Below, one piece after another: positions 1-8,430 of a DNA stretch of 55,044 bases. This DNA comes from an uncultured Collinsella sp. (GTDB taxonomy: Bacteria > Actinomycetota > Coriobacteriia > Coriobacteriales > Coriobacteriaceae), in the NCBI GenBank assembly GCA_902493535.1, contig CABUQG010000008.1:1-55044 (forward strand), in the 5' to 3' direction. The position numbers and the translations under genes are program-made. The notes under the pieces were generated by a model. The model saw only the letters and a list, made by a program, of their open reading frames with translations. It did not search any database and was not told where the DNA came from. Position 1 is the first letter of the stretch. The number at the start of each line of letters is the position of its first letter.

Positions 1-116
1 AGGCCCTTGCGGCCTAGTCGCTATTTAGGGCGTCCAAGATTTGGGGCGCAGTTCATGATCGGACGGGCTTTTTGGTGGGTATCATGGTTGAATGATCATT
101 AGGAGGTTTTCCCTAC

Positions 117-884
117 ATGGAATTGTTTGAGCCGATTCTTCATTTCTTTGAGCAACGGTGGGTCCACAACATCATCTGGGCCGGCATCTTGGCAATAGGC
201 ACGGCAATCGCCACCAAAGTCGTTTCCAAGACGCTGCGCCACCTACTCAACCGCGACGATAACCCGCTTCCAGCATCGAGCATCTTCATCAACATCGCTC
301 GCGCCGTCATCTGGATGATCGGCGGCAGCTTTATCCTCGACAACTGCTTTGGCATTAACGCAAACGCGCTCGTCGCCGCTCTTGGCGTCGGCGGCATCGC
401 CATCTCCCTGGGCTTTCAGGACACGCTCTCAAACCTTATCGGCGGCATGCAGGTGACCTTTATGGGCATCATCAAGCCTGGCGACAACATCGAGGTCGGT
501 GGTGTATCAGGCGTGGTCCAGGACATCACCTGGCGCCACACGACCATCGAAGATGCCTGCGGGCAGACTATCATCGTCCCCAACTCCAACATCTCCAAGA
601 ACACGCTCGTGCATTTGATGCCCTTTGGGCGCGTAGCCGTCCCCGTCGCGGTGAAAGACCCCTCAAAATGGGCTTCGCTCGACGCACTGGCAGACGAGCT
701 GACCAGCGCCACTAAAACGGCCGTCTCGCCCATCTCGGGTTTTGACAAGGAGCCGTATGTGCTCTTTAGCGAGATCGGCGACTTTGGCATTAAGGGCAAG
801 ATCATCTTTATCGTCAGCGACGACAGCACTACTTTCACGGCAGCCGACGCCTGCATCCGCGCCATCGCCCCCATCATCGCCTAA
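117..884 (+). CDS. MscS-family mechanosensitive ion channel
   Basis: 255-residue small-conductance mechanosensitive channel, expected in the cytoplasmic membrane to release solutes on hypo-osmotic shock. Hydrophobic helices occupy about residues 18-38 and 55-75. They are followed by the pore-lining glycine/alanine-rich segment around residues 85-115 (VAALGVGGIAISLGFQD, then LSNLIGG), the hallmark of MscS TM3. A beta domain follows with the family pattern KPGDNIEVGGVSGVVQDI and the NSNISKNT segment. The length is that of a minimal MscS. The start is supported by AGGAGG about 8 bases upstream. The stop codon is part of the stem of the terminator that follows. Confidence 0.93.
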   Translation: MELFEPILHFFEQRWVHNIIWAGILAIGTAIATKVVSKTLRHLLNRDDNPLPASSIFINIARAVIWMIGGSFILDNCFGINANALVAALGVGGIAISLGFQDTLSNLIGGMQVTFMGIIKPGDNIEVGGVSGVVQDITWRHTTIEDACGQTIIVPNSNISKNTLVHLMPFGRVAVPVAVKDPSKWASLDALADELTSATKTAVSPISGFDKEPYVLFSEIGDFGIKGKIIFIVSDDSTTFTAADACIRAIAPIIA

Positions 885-921
885 ACCACCACAAAGGGGA
901 CAGGCACCTTTGTGGTGGTTT
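883..921 (+). terminator. Intrinsic terminator of the MscS gene, GGGACAGG loop
   Basis: A perfect 14-bp stem (AAACCACCACAAAG at 883-896 with CTTTGTGGTGGTTT at 908-921) encloses the 11-base loop GGGACAGGCAC. The stem starts inside the TAA stop codon. Three other genes in this window end with the same loop on different stems. Confidence 0.85.
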
Positions 922-977
922 CGCATCGTGGTACCATGGTTCATATCGTTGTTTAAACGACTAAGGGAGTAGACACC

Positions 978-2894
978 ATGGAAGAGGCCTATCGTCAAGC
1001 ACGCAAGCGCGGCGAGCAAGGACGTCGACGCGCCATTAGTCAAAGCGAGCATCCGTACCTCACGGACCTCGATAGCTTGGTCGCCCAGCTCCCCTTAGGT
1101 CAGCGAGAGAGCGTCGGCCTAAGGGACATTCCGCTCGAAATGGTCGTCGGTACGGTTACTAAAGGCCGTCAGTCCGCCTTTTCATGCAACTTTATGCCCT
1201 TGCTGCCGTTTAGCACCGAGTTCGCCCGCAAGTGGTCCAACCTCTACGACATCCAGGTGACCGAGGGCTATCGCGATCCCGTCATCGTCACCGAGTTCAT
1301 GCATCGGTTTTACGTCCAAGAGGGCAACAAGCGCGTCAGTGTCCTCAAATTCCTGGACGCCCCGACGGTTTCGGCCAAGGTCACCCGTCTCTACCCCGGC
1401 ACATGGGATTCCGTCGAAAGCCGCCTGTACGGTGAGTTCTGCGCGTTTTGGCGCGTCTGCCCCCTATACGAGATCGAGTTCTCACGCGAGGGAAGCTACG
1501 AGACGCTCGCCAAGATGCTCGGTCAGGACCTTATCGAAAAATGGCCGCAGAAAAAGGTCGACTACCTGCGCCACACCTTCTTACTCTTTAAGCGCGCCTA
1601 CCTTCGCGCGGGCGGCGACCACCTGGACATTACGCCCGCCGACGCCATGCTCGTCTACCTCAATGTGTACAACCAGGACCGCCTGCTGGATACACCGACG
1701 GATATCGTCGTAAACCGCCTGTGCAAGATCTGGCGCGAGCTGGTCATTGCCGGCAAAAATAACGAGGACAAGGTAGATCTTGTCGAAGCACCGAGCGTCG
1801 ATGAGGAGGAGTCGCCCGCCAAGTCCACCTCCGGCGTGCTCAGCTTCTTTATGGGCAAGACCGTCTATTCGGCGGCCAACCCCCTGCGCATCGCCTTTAT
1901 CCATGAGTTCCCCTGTGCGACGTCGAGCTGGGACAGCCTGCACGACCAAGGGCGTCAGTATCTCGATGAGCACTTTGGCGGTATCGTGCGCACCGAGGCG
2001 TTCGAGGACTGCCATGATCCGGACGCGTTCTACGCCGCCGTGGAAACGGCTGTCAAACATGGAGCAAACGTCATCTTCTCGACCTCGCACCGCCTGATGG
2101 AATACACGCTCAGGGCTGCCGTTGAGTATCCCCGGGTTCGGTTCCTCAACTGCTCTATCGGTCTTCCCCATCAAAGCGTCCGTTCGTACTTTGGCAAGAT
2201 GTACGAGGCCAAGTTCCTCCTGGGCGCCCTTGCCGCCAGCATGGCGGACAACCACCGCATCGGTTACCACGCGTCGGTCTTTGCCTCGGGCGCACTCAGC
2301 GAAATCAATGCCTTTGCGATTGGCGCCTCGCTGCTCGACCCCCGTGCGCAAATTATCCTGACCTGGGGCGATGTGCCTGCCGGTGGCCTTGCCGAGGCCA
2401 TGTGCCGCGAAGGCGTGAGCGTCATGACCGGCGCCGACATGTCAAAGTCGCTCGAAGATCCCACGGCCTACGGACTTCACCGCCTGATCGATGGCAAGGT
2501 TGCCGGCATTGCCATGCCGGTGTGGAACTGGGGCCGATATTACGAGCTTATCGTGCGAAGTCTGCTGCATGGCACCTGGGACGAGACCAGTGACGACAGC
2601 CGGGTCCGCGCCGTCAACTACTGGTATGGCATGAGCTCGGGCGTTATCGATATTCGCTACGCTCCGGGCCTGCCCTATCAGACGCGCAAGCTTGTTCAGC
2701 TACTCCGCAATGGCATCGTCGAGGGTTCCATCAATCCATTTGGCGGCGAGCTCCATAGCCAAGACGGCGTGGTGCAGATCGAGGGCTTTCCCCCACTGCC
2801 GAGCACTCAAATCGTCGAGATGGACTGGTTGGCCGACAACGTGGTGGGCACCATTCCGCAGCCCAACGATGAGCCGAAGGTCCACGCCCTATGA
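978..2894 (+). CDS. ParB/Srx-like domain fused to a BMP-type ligand-binding domain
   Basis: 638 residues in two parts. Residues about 40-165 look like a ParB/sulfiredoxin-type fold: an invariant-looking HRFYVQEGNKRVSVLKFL segment corresponds to the GxHR-x-A-x-x-x-L region of that family. Residues about 300-620 resemble the basic membrane protein (BMP/PnrA) periplasmic-binding fold, with the order IAFIHEF, HDQGRQYLDEHFGG, ANVIFSTSHRLMEY, GKMYEAKFLLGALAA and a C-terminal IRYAPGLP segment. BMP proteins are normally secreted lipoproteins that bind purine nucleosides. Here no signal peptide or lipobox is visible, so the protein is probably cytoplasmic and the ligand domain may act as a sensor. Translationally coupled to the next gene by a 4-base ATGA overlap. 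The function is not known to me. Confidence 0.72.
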   Translation: MEEAYRQARKRGEQGRRRAISQSEHPYLTDLDSLVAQLPLGQRESVGLRDIPLEMVVGTVTKGRQSAFSCNFMPLLPFSTEFARKWSNLYDIQVTEGYRDPVIVTEFMHRFYVQEGNKRVSVLKFLDAPTVSAKVTRLYPGTWDSVESRLYGEFCAFWRVCPLYEIEFSREGSYETLAKMLGQDLIEKWPQKKVDYLRHTFLLFKRAYLRAGGDHLDITPADAMLVYLNVYNQDRLLDTPTDIVVNRLCKIWRELVIAGKNNEDKVDLVEAPSVDEEESPAKSTSGVLSFFMGKTVYSAANPLRIAFIHEFPCATSSWDSLHDQGRQYLDEHFGGIVRTEAFEDCHDPDAFYAAVETAVKHGANVIFSTSHRLMEYTLRAAVEYPRVRFLNCSIGLPHQSVRSYFGKMYEAKFLLGALAASMADNHRIGYHASVFASGALSEINAFAIGASLLDPRAQIILTWGDVPAGGLAEAMCREGVSVMTGADMSKSLEDPTAYGLHRLIDGKVAGIAMPVWNWGRYYELIVRSLLHGTWDETSDDSRVRAVNYWYGMSSGVIDIRYAPGLPYQTRKLVQLLRNGIVEGSINPFGGELHSQDGVVQIEGFPPLPSTQIVEMDWLADNVVGTIPQPNDEPKVHAL

Positions 2895-3601
2895 AAATCC
2901 TTGCCATAGCCGATACCGAAGAACGATGCCTATGGGAGTGCTTTCGCAAGGAACGCTTTGAGGGTGTCGACCTGATTTTGTCCGCTGGCGATCTGGACCC
3001 GGATTATCTTGAGTTTTTGGTCACCGTCATCAACAAACCGCTCATCTACGTTCGCGGCAATCACGATGACCGCTACGCGCGTCATGCACCAGGCGGCTGT
3101 ATCTGTATCGAAGACTCCGTTTACGTGTATCGTGGCGTCCGCATTGCGGGGCTTGGCGGCTCCATGCGCTACCGAGATGGCGCCAACATGTACACCGAGC
3201 GCGAGATGGCCAAGCGCGTGCGCAAGCTGTCACGCAAAGTGAGGATGGTCGGCGGCTGCGACATCCTGCTGACCCATGCGCCCGCCGCCGGCATGGGCGA
3301 TCTGGACGATCTGCCACATCGAGGATTTGAATGCTTTAACACAGCGCTCGAATCCTGGAATCCCGACTACATGGTGCACGGGCATGTACACCAAAGCTAC
3401 GGTTACGAATTTCAACGCGAGCGGCAGCATGTGTGTGGAACGACGATCATCAACGCCTGCGGCTATACGCAGTTTGAGCTCGATCAGACGCGCTACCCCA
3501 TCCGTGGCTGGCAGGCAGCCTGGCTCAATTCGCAAACCATGCGCCGCGAGCTCAAACGCCACGATGCCATCGAGTCCTCAACAGCCAGAACACCCTGGTA
3601 A
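2891..3601 (+). CDS. Calcineurin-like metallophosphoesterase
   Basis: 236 residues with the metallophosphoesterase motif series: GDLDPDYLEF (GD), YVRGNHDDR (GNH[DE]), LLTHAP and VHGHVHQSYG (GHxH). The first metal motif, usually DxH, reads ADTEE, so one ligand differs from the common pattern. The start overlaps the stop of the BMP/ParB-like gene by four bases, so the two are very probably co-translated and functionally linked. The substrate cannot be told from sequence; relatives hydrolyse phosphodiesters or phosphoproteins. Confidence 0.85.
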   Translation: MKILAIADTEERCLWECFRKERFEGVDLILSAGDLDPDYLEFLVTVINKPLIYVRGNHDDRYARHAPGGCICIEDSVYVYRGVRIAGLGGSMRYRDGANMYTEREMAKRVRKLSRKVRMVGGCDILLTHAPAAGMGDLDDLPHRGFECFNTALESWNPDYMVHGHVHQSYGYEFQRERQHVCGTTIINACGYTQFELDQTRYPIRGWQAAWLNSQTMRRELKRHDAIESSTARTPW

Positions 3602-3602
3602 C

Positions 3603-3635
3603 CACCACAAAGGGGACACCGTCCCCTTTGTGGTG
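3603..3635 (+). terminator. Terminator of the phosphoesterase gene, variant of the GGGACAGG-loop family
   Basis: A perfect 15-bp inverted repeat (CACCACAAAGGGGAC at 3603-3617, GTCCCCTTTGTGGTG at 3621-3635) followed by CTTTT. It begins immediately after the stop codon. The outer stem equals that of the MscS terminator, but the inner part has become self-complementary (GGGGACACCGTCCCC). Confidence 0.85.
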
Positions 3636-3651
3636 CTTTTGACGCGATAGC

Positions 3652-3690
3652 AAGAAACCCGGTCCTGCACAAGGCAGAACCGGGTTTCTT
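3652..3690 (-). terminator. Intrinsic terminator at the end of the rplA operon
   Basis: AAGAAACCCGGT pairs with ACCGGGTTTCTT across a short GC-rich interior. It lies 37 bases beyond the rplA stop and can act for the minus-strand operon. Together with the neighbouring hairpin it separates two convergent units. Confidence 0.75.
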
Positions 3691-3726
3691 TAGCAATGCT
3701 TGCTTTGATCAGGCAGTAACTAGCAG

Positions 3727-4434
3727 TTACTCAGCCAGGAAGTCACGCTGGACAGCGGGATCGACCTTGACGCCAGGGCCCATGGTGGAAGACACGGAGA
3801 TGGACTTGACGTACTTGCCCTTAGCAGAAGAGGGCTTGACGCGCAGGATCTCGGTGTACAGGGCAGCGTAGTTCTCAACGAGCTGCTGCTCAGAGAAGGA
3901 CTTCTTGCCCAGGGGCACGTGGCAGATGCCGTAGCGGTCGGCGCGGTACTCAACGCGGCCAGCCTTGAGCTCGGAGACCATCTTGGCAACGTCCATGGTC
4001 ACGGTGCCGAGCTTGGGGTTCGGCATGAGGCCACGGGGACCAAGGATCTTACCGATGCGGCCAACCTTGGCCATCATGTTCGGCGTAGCGATAGCGGCGT
4101 CGAAGTTGATCTCGCCCTTCTGAATCTGGGCGACGAGCTCGTCGGAACCGATGATGTCGGCGCCGGCAGCCTCGGCCTCGCGGGCCTTCTCGCCCTCGGC
4201 GAAGACGGCAACACGAACGGTCTTGCCGGTGCCGTGGGGCAGGGAGATGGAACCACGGATGTTCTGGTCAGCCTTACGAGTATCGATGCCCAAACGGAAG
4301 TGGGCCTCGACGGTCTCGTCGAACTTGGCGGTGTCGAGCTCCTTGAGGAGCTTGGCAGCCTGAAGGGGGGTGTAGAGCGTCGCGCGGTCGATCTTCTCGG
4401 CAGCAGCGTTATAGCTCTTACCATGCTTAGCCAT
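3727..4434 (-). CDS. rplA: 50S ribosomal protein L1
   Basis: 235 residues, full length for bacterial L1. Clear family sequence includes the N-terminal HGKSYNAAAEKID, the VEAHFRLGIDTRKADQ segment and the signature around KILGPRGLMPNPKLGTVT. L1 binds 23S rRNA at the mobile L1 stalk and commonly represses its own operon by binding the L11-L1 mRNA. It follows rplK on the minus strand after a 117-base gap with AGGAGG ahead of the start. It is the last gene of the secE-nusG-rplK-rplA block and ends at a strong terminator. Confidence 0.98.
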   Translation of the reverse strand: MAKHGKSYNAAAEKIDRATLYTPLQAAKLLKELDTAKFDETVEAHFRLGIDTRKADQNIRGSISLPHGTGKTVRVAVFAEGEKAREAEAAGADIIGSDELVAQIQKGEINFDAAIATPNMMAKVGRIGKILGPRGLMPNPKLGTVTMDVAKMVSELKAGRVEYRADRYGICHVPLGKKSFSEQQLVENYAALYTEILRVKPSSAKGKYVKSISVSSTMGPGVKVDPAVQRDFLAE

Positions 4435-4551
4435 GTGTATTACCTCCTGTGGTTAAACGGGCGTGAGCCCTCCCACATCGTATCGTGTGCCCTATTGCAC
4501 ACATTTAACGGGCGCCCCGGTCGGAGCACCCGTCGTTACCATAAGAAATCG

Positions 4552-4980
4552 CTACTCAGCGATGGTGACGCCCATGGAACGGGCGGTACCGGCGATGATC
4601 TTCTTGGCGGCGTCAATGTCGTTGGCATTGAGGTCCGGCATCTTGATCTCGGCGATCTTGGTGAGCTGCTCCTGGGAGAGCTGACCAACCTTGTCGGCCT
4701 GGGGCTTAGCGGAACCAGACTTGAGGTTCAGCTCCTTCTTGATGAGGTGAGCCGCCGGCGGGGTCTTGGTGATGAAGGAGAAGGACTTATCCTCGTAGAC
4801 AGTGATCTCAACGGGGATGATGTCGCCCTTCTTGTCCTGCGTCTCGGCGTTAAAGGCCTGGCAGAACTGCATGATGTTCACGCCAGCAGCGCCCAAGGCG
4901 GGGCCGACGGGAGGAGCGGGGTTTGCTGCACCAGCAGGAATCTGGAGCTTAATGACGTTGGCAACCTTCTTCTCAGCCAT
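4552..4980 (-). CDS. rplK: 50S ribosomal protein L11
   Basis: L11 forms the GTPase-associated centre together with 23S rRNA helices 43-44. Family sequence is unmistakable: KLQIPAGAANPAPPVGPALGAAGVNIMQFCQAFNA and a C-terminal GTARSMGVTIAE. A start two codons earlier (4986) would leave no space between AAAGGA and the codon. The ATG at 4980 has a 6-base spacing and gives the usual MAEKK beginning, so I chose it (142 residues). Confidence 0.97.
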   Translation of the reverse strand: MAEKKVANVIKLQIPAGAANPAPPVGPALGAAGVNIMQFCQAFNAETQDKKGDIIPVEITVYEDKSFSFITKTPPAAHLIKKELNLKSGSAKPQADKVGQLSQEQLTKIAEIKMPDLNANDIDAAKKIIAGTARSMGVTIAE

Positions 4981-5100
4981 GGTCATTCCTTTCGAATCAC
5001 GAGTGTGAAGTACTTGCTATATCGTAAGCACGCACGTGTTAGAAGCACTCCTGAGATGAGCAGTCACAGAAGAAGCACGCTCGCGCGAACGGACGAAAAC

Positions 5101-5637
5101 TTAAGCGATGACAGCGACCTGGTTAAAGTCGAGCTCGACCGGCGTCTCGCGGCCAAAGATCATCAGCGTGACCTTGAGCTTGCCAGCCTCGGTGTTAACC
5201 TCGGAGACCTTGCCATCAAAGTCGGTAAGCGGGCCATCGGTGACGCGGACGGACGTGCCGACCTGAATATCAACCGAGGTGCGCTTGGGCGAATCGCCCT
5301 TACCGGGACGACGAGTCATCTTGTTGTACTCGTCGCGGGAAAGCGGAGCGGGCTTGCCGTTGCCGCCTAGGAAACCGGTGACGCCGGGCGTGTTGCGAAC
5401 ACACGTCCAAGCATCGTCATCCATCTCCATGCGGACCAGGACATAACCCGGGAAAATCTTGGAATCCTTGGTCTCGCGCTTGCCACCCTCTTTAATCTCG
5501 GTGACGCGCTCCATAGGAATCTCGATATCAAAGATACGGTCCTGCATGCCCATGGTCTCGATACGATGCTCGAGATCGGACTTTACGCGGTTCTCGTATC
5601 CGGAGTAAGTGTGAACGACGTACCAACGCTTAGACAT
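5101..5637 (-). CDS. nusG: Transcription termination/antitermination factor NusG
   Basis: 178 residues comprising the NGN domain (KRWYVVHTYSGYENRVKSDLE, then PGYVLVRMEMDD and RNTPGVTGFLGG) and a C-terminal KOW domain around GTSVRVTDGPLTDFDGKVSEVN. NusG binds RNA polymerase and couples transcription to Rho or to the ribosome. The start lies 3 bases after the secE stop and its GAGGGG ribosome site overlaps the end of secE, so the two are co-translated. Confidence 0.98.
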   Translation of the reverse strand: MSKRWYVVHTYSGYENRVKSDLEHRIETMGMQDRIFDIEIPMERVTEIKEGGKRETKDSKIFPGYVLVRMEMDDDAWTCVRNTPGVTGFLGGNGKPAPLSRDEYNKMTRRPGKGDSPKRTSVDIQVGTSVRVTDGPLTDFDGKVSEVNTEAGKLKVTLMIFGRETPVELDFNQVAVIA

Positions 5638-5640
5638 GGT

Positions 5641-5979
5641 TTAGCCCCTCAATCCAGAGAACAGAGCAAGAGCCTCGCCAAAGCCAGCATCGAGCAGAGC
5701 GATGACGACGCCGACGACGACCAGAGAAGCGCAAACGACGACCGAGTAGTTCACGAGCTCCTTCTTATCGGGCCACGTGACACGCTTCATCTCGGACTTG
5801 ACCGAAGCGAAATACTTCTTGGTGCGGGCGAAGAAACCAGGCTTCTCGTTCTTCTTGGACTTCGCAGCCTTCTCGTTCTTCTTGGCAACGGCCTTCTTGG
5901 CCTCAACCTTGGAGTTGGCGGCAGCGTTGTTGGCAGGTGCCGGCTGCTGAGCCTTCTTCTTGTTCTTCTTGTTGGCCAT
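5641..5979 (-). CDS. secE: Preprotein translocase subunit SecE
   Basis: 112 residues. The C-terminal half is a standard SecE: the amphipathic KKYFASVKSEMKRVTWPDKKEL motif followed by a single transmembrane helix (about residues 80-102). The N-terminal ~50 residues are a lysine/alanine/asparagine-rich low-complexity extension that is not part of the core SecE fold; such extensions are common in actinobacterial SecE. It stabilises SecY in the membrane. First gene of the secE-nusG-rplK-rplA block, downstream of tRNA-Trp. Confidence 0.96.
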   Translation of the reverse strand: MANKKNKKKAQQPAPANNAAANSKVEAKKAVAKKNEKAAKSKKNEKPGFFARTKKYFASVKSEMKRVTWPDKKELVNYSVVVCASLVVVGVVIALLDAGFGEALALFSGLRG

Positions 5980-6017
5980 TTGGGTTACCTCCGCGCAATG
6001 CGCTTATACATGAGTAA

Positions 6018-6043
6018 ACCGTAAGCCCCCAATTGGGAGCTTA
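6018..6043 (-). terminator. Hairpin between tRNA-Trp and secE
   Basis: CGTAAGC...GCTTACG with inner CCCAATTGGG, followed on the minus strand by GGTTTACT. It could partly terminate or process the tRNA-Trp transcript before secE. The U-tract is weak, so read-through is plausible. Confidence 0.5.
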
Positions 6044-6055
6044 CGGAATAATGAC

Positions 6056-6131
6056 TGGCACGCCAGGAAGGACTCGAACCCTCAACACTCGGTTTTGGAG
6101 ACCGATGCTCTACCAATTGAACTACTGGCGT
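6056..6131 (-). tRNA. tRNA-Trp (anticodon CCA)
   Basis: Minus-strand cloverleaf of 76 bases with acceptor ACGCCAG/CTGGCGT, anticodon loop CTCCAAA (CCA), T-arm GGGTTCGAGTCC and an encoded 3' CCA. It lies between rpmG and secE, the usual actinobacterial arrangement. Confidence 0.97.
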
Positions 6132-6144
6132 ATGTGACTAGAGA

Positions 6145-6294
6145 CTAGCGAGTCTCTTTGTGCAGCGTGTGGTGACGGCACCAGGGGCAATACTTCTTGA
6201 TCTCCATACGATCAGGCATGTTTGACTTGTTCTTGGTGGTCGTATAGTTGCGGCGCTTGCACTCAGTGCACGCAAGAGTAACTAGAGTACGCAT
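6145..6294 (-). CDS. rpmG: 50S ribosomal protein L33
   Basis: A 49-residue protein beginning MRTLVTLACTECKRRNY and ending HHTLHKETR. It has both zinc-ribbon pairs (CTEC and CPWC), so this is the zinc-binding C+ form. The ribosome site AAAGG precedes the ATG. A consensus-like sigma70 promoter lies just upstream (6340-6369), and tRNA-Trp follows 14 bases after the stop, so rpmG heads a unit that can run through tRNA-Trp into secE-nusG. Confidence 0.95.
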   Translation of the reverse strand: MRTLVTLACTECKRRNYTTTKNKSNMPDRMEIKKYCPWCRHHTLHKETR

Positions 6295-6339
6295 TTATCC
6301 TGAACCTTTCATTTCCGCCCCGTACGGGCACGAGTTGGT

Positions 6340-6369
6340 ACTTTATCAGCTCTACGTAAGTGCTGTCAA
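6340..6369 (-). promoter_or_regulatory. Sigma70 promoter of rpmG
   Basis: On the minus strand TTGACA (6364-6369), an 18-base spacer and TAAAGT (6340-6345). Transcription would start about 35-40 bases before the rpmG start codon. Confidence 0.7.
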
Positions 6370-6514
6370 TGAAAACCTCGAATCAATTGGTTCTCGCTGG
6401 ATCCATTCATATTTGGAACACATCAATGAAGCCAGCGAGATCTAATCGATCCCTCACGCTCGGCTTAAGAGCAAGCGAAGCGCAATCGGCAGGGAACAGG
6501 CCCCGCGTAGAAAA

Positions 6515-6543
6515 GAACCCGGCACCCTATAAGTGCCGGGTTC
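6515..6543 (-). terminator. Intrinsic terminator of tuf
   Basis: Perfect 11-bp stem GAACCCGGCAC/GTGCCGGGTTC (6515-6525, 6533-6543), followed on the minus strand by TTTTC. It lies 30 bases after the tuf stop and upstream of the rpmG promoter. Confidence 0.9.
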
Positions 6544-6573
6544 TCTCTAAGTCAACTAAATCAAAGAGCTAAT

Positions 6574-7764
6574 TTACTCAATGATCGTGGAGACGATGCC
6601 CGAACCGACGGTGTGGCCACCCTCGCGGATAGCGAAGCGCAGGCCCTCCTCCATGGCGATCGGGTGAATGAGGTCGCCCTCGATGGTGATGTGGTCACCA
6701 GGCATAGCCATCTCGGTGCCCTCGGGGAGCTTGACCGTACCGGTAACGTCGGTGGTACGGAAGTAGAACTGAGGACGATAACCATCGAAGAACGGGGTGT
6801 GACGGCCGCCCTCCTCCTTGGTCAGAACGTAGATCTCGCCGGTGAACTTGGTGTGCGGGGTAACCGAACCGGGCTTGCAGAGAACCTGGCCGCGCTCGAT
6901 GTCCTCGCGCTTGATGCCGCGGAGCAGCAGACCGACGTTGTCGCCAGCCTCGCAGAAGTCCATGGACTTACGGAACATCTCGATACCGGTAACGACGGTG
7001 TTCTGGGTATCCTTGATGCCGACGATCTCGACGGGCTCGTTGAGCTTGAGCTCACCGCGCTCGACACGGCCGGTAGCAACGGTACCACGGCCGGAGATGG
7101 TCATAACGTCCTCAACGGCCATCAGGAACGGGAGGTCGTTGTTACGAGCAGGCGTCGGGATGTACTCGTCGACGGCCTTCATGAGCTCGCGAATGGCGTC
7201 CATCCACTTGGCATCGCCCTCGAGAGCGCCCAGAGCGGAACCACGGATGACGGGGATATCGTCGCCGGGGAAATCGTACTCGGAGAGGAGCTCACGGGTC
7301 TCCATCTCGACGAGGTCGATGAGCTCGTCATCGTCGACCATGTCGCACTTGTTCAGGAAGACGACGATGTAGGGAACGCCGACCTGACGGGCGAGCAGGA
7401 TGTGCTCGCGAGTCTGAGCCATGGGGCCGTCGGTAGCGGCGATGACCAGGATAGCGCCGTCCATCTGAGCAGCGCCGGAGATCATGTTCTTGACGTAGTC
7501 AGCGTGGCCCGGGCAGTCAACGTGAGCGTAGTGACGGGCAGCAGTCTCGTACTCAACGTGGGAGACGGAGATCGTAATGCCGCGCTCGCGCTCCTCGGGA
7601 GCCTTGTCGATGTTCTCGAACGCAGTGAAGTCAGCCTTGCAGCCCTCGGTCTCAGAGAGAACCTTGGTGATGGCGGCGGTCAGCGTGGTCTTGCCGTGGT
7701 CGACGTGACCAATGGTGCCGATGTTAACATGCGGCTTAGTGCGCTCAAACTTCTCTTTGGCCAT
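6574..7764 (-). CDS. tuf: Translation elongation factor Tu
   Basis: 396 residues, the standard EF-Tu length. G-domain motifs are GHVDHGKTTL (P-loop), DCPGHADYVKNM, and NKCDMVDD in place of NKxD. Domain 2 and domain 3 signatures and the C-terminal GSGIVSTIIE complete it. EF-Tu delivers aminoacyl-tRNA to the ribosome as a GTP complex. It lies downstream of three tRNA genes on the same strand and ends at a strong terminator. It is not in the usual rpsL-rpsG-fusA cluster but next to the tRNA/L33 block, as in some other bacteria. Confidence 0.99.
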   Translation of the reverse strand: MAKEKFERTKPHVNIGTIGHVDHGKTTLTAAITKVLSETEGCKADFTAFENIDKAPEERERGITISVSHVEYETAARHYAHVDCPGHADYVKNMISGAAQMDGAILVIAATDGPMAQTREHILLARQVGVPYIVVFLNKCDMVDDDELIDLVEMETRELLSEYDFPGDDIPVIRGSALGALEGDAKWMDAIRELMKAVDEYIPTPARNNDLPFLMAVEDVMTISGRGTVATGRVERGELKLNEPVEIVGIKDTQNTVVTGIEMFRKSMDFCEAGDNVGLLLRGIKREDIERGQVLCKPGSVTPHTKFTGEIYVLTKEEGGRHTPFFDGYRPQFYFRTTDVTGTVKLPEGTEMAMPGDHITIEGDLIHPIAMEEGLRFAIREGGHTVGSGIVSTIIE

Positions 7765-7860
7765 AAAGCCCTCCTCTTAACAGGTCGTCCCCGGACGGGA
7801 CTTTGCCTTTATACCATAGTGGCCTCTCAACATACTATTGAGAAGCCACCGTGTTACCTA

Positions 7861-7937
7861 TGGTAGCGGTGACTGGATTCGAACCAGTGACGCCACGGGT
7901 ATGAACCGTGTGCTCTAACCAACTGAGCTACACCGCC
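7861..7937 (-). tRNA. tRNA-Met (anticodon CAT), elongator type
   Basis: 77 bases with acceptor GGCGGTG, anticodon loop TTCATAC and encoded CCA. The first base pair is a G-U pair rather than the unpaired C1-A72 of initiator tRNA, so it is the elongator form. Part of the Tyr-Thr-Met-tuf unit. Confidence 0.93.
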
Positions 7938-7940
7938 GGA

Positions 7941-8016
7941 TGGAGCCTGCAACCAGACTTGAACTGGTGACCTCTTCGTTACCAACGAAGTGCTCTACCG
8001 ACTGAGCTATACAGGC
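7941..8016 (-). tRNA. tRNA-Thr (anticodon GGT)
   Basis: 76 bases with acceptor GCCTGTA/TGCAGGC, anticodon stem-loop CTTCG-TTGGTAA-CGAAG and encoded CCA. Three bases separate it from tRNA-Met. Confidence 0.96.
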
Positions 8017-8026
8017 ACTTGACGGG

Positions 8027-8108
8027 TGGGAGCTATAGGATTCGAACCTATGTAGGCAGAGCCAACGGGTTTACAGCCCGTCCCCATTAACCACTCGGGC
8101 AAACTCCC
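8027..8108 (-). tRNA. tRNA-Tyr (anticodon GTA)
   Basis: 82-base type II tRNA with a long variable arm (GGCTCTGCCTACA region), acceptor GGGAGTT/AGCTCCC and anticodon loop CTGTAAA. The next bases after the discriminator are CCC, so unlike its neighbours this gene does not encode CCA and needs it to be added. Confidence 0.94.
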
Positions 8109-8170
8109 AATCGTTCAAGTATCCGCAGGTTCTTTGGTCTTTTGGACCGCCGCCCCCGCGAACGAAAAAG

Positions 8171-8200
8171 ATAATACGATGCAACCTTGGGGGCTGTCAA
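8171..8200 (-). promoter_or_regulatory. Sigma70 promoter of the tRNA-Tyr/Thr/Met-tuf unit
   Basis: On the minus strand a perfect -35 TTGACA (8195-8200), an 18-base spacer and TATTAT (8171-8176). This is the strongest promoter match in the window, as expected for stable RNA and tuf. Confidence 0.8.
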
Positions 8201-8430
8201 CGAAAACCTCTAGATACACGGTTCCGGGCGTATCTATATACCTTTGACCTGCTGTTTTGTTGAGTTGGGATATGAGGGACGGTGGTTTTGGATACTGAGG
8301 TGACGTTTCCCAAGGTAACACTTTGCTGTAGTGGAGTACACCTTCAGTATCGAACTTCGATAACAGCCTATTTGCACCTATATATAGGTCGAGATCGGGG
8401 CTTCCCAGACAGAAGATTGCTCTTCCCAGC

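Noticed and set aside
6613..7866. 417-residue plus-strand frame opposite tuf
   Set aside because: tuf is unmistakable on the other strand; the opposite frame is valine/glutamate-rich low-information sequence and ends in a tRNA gene.
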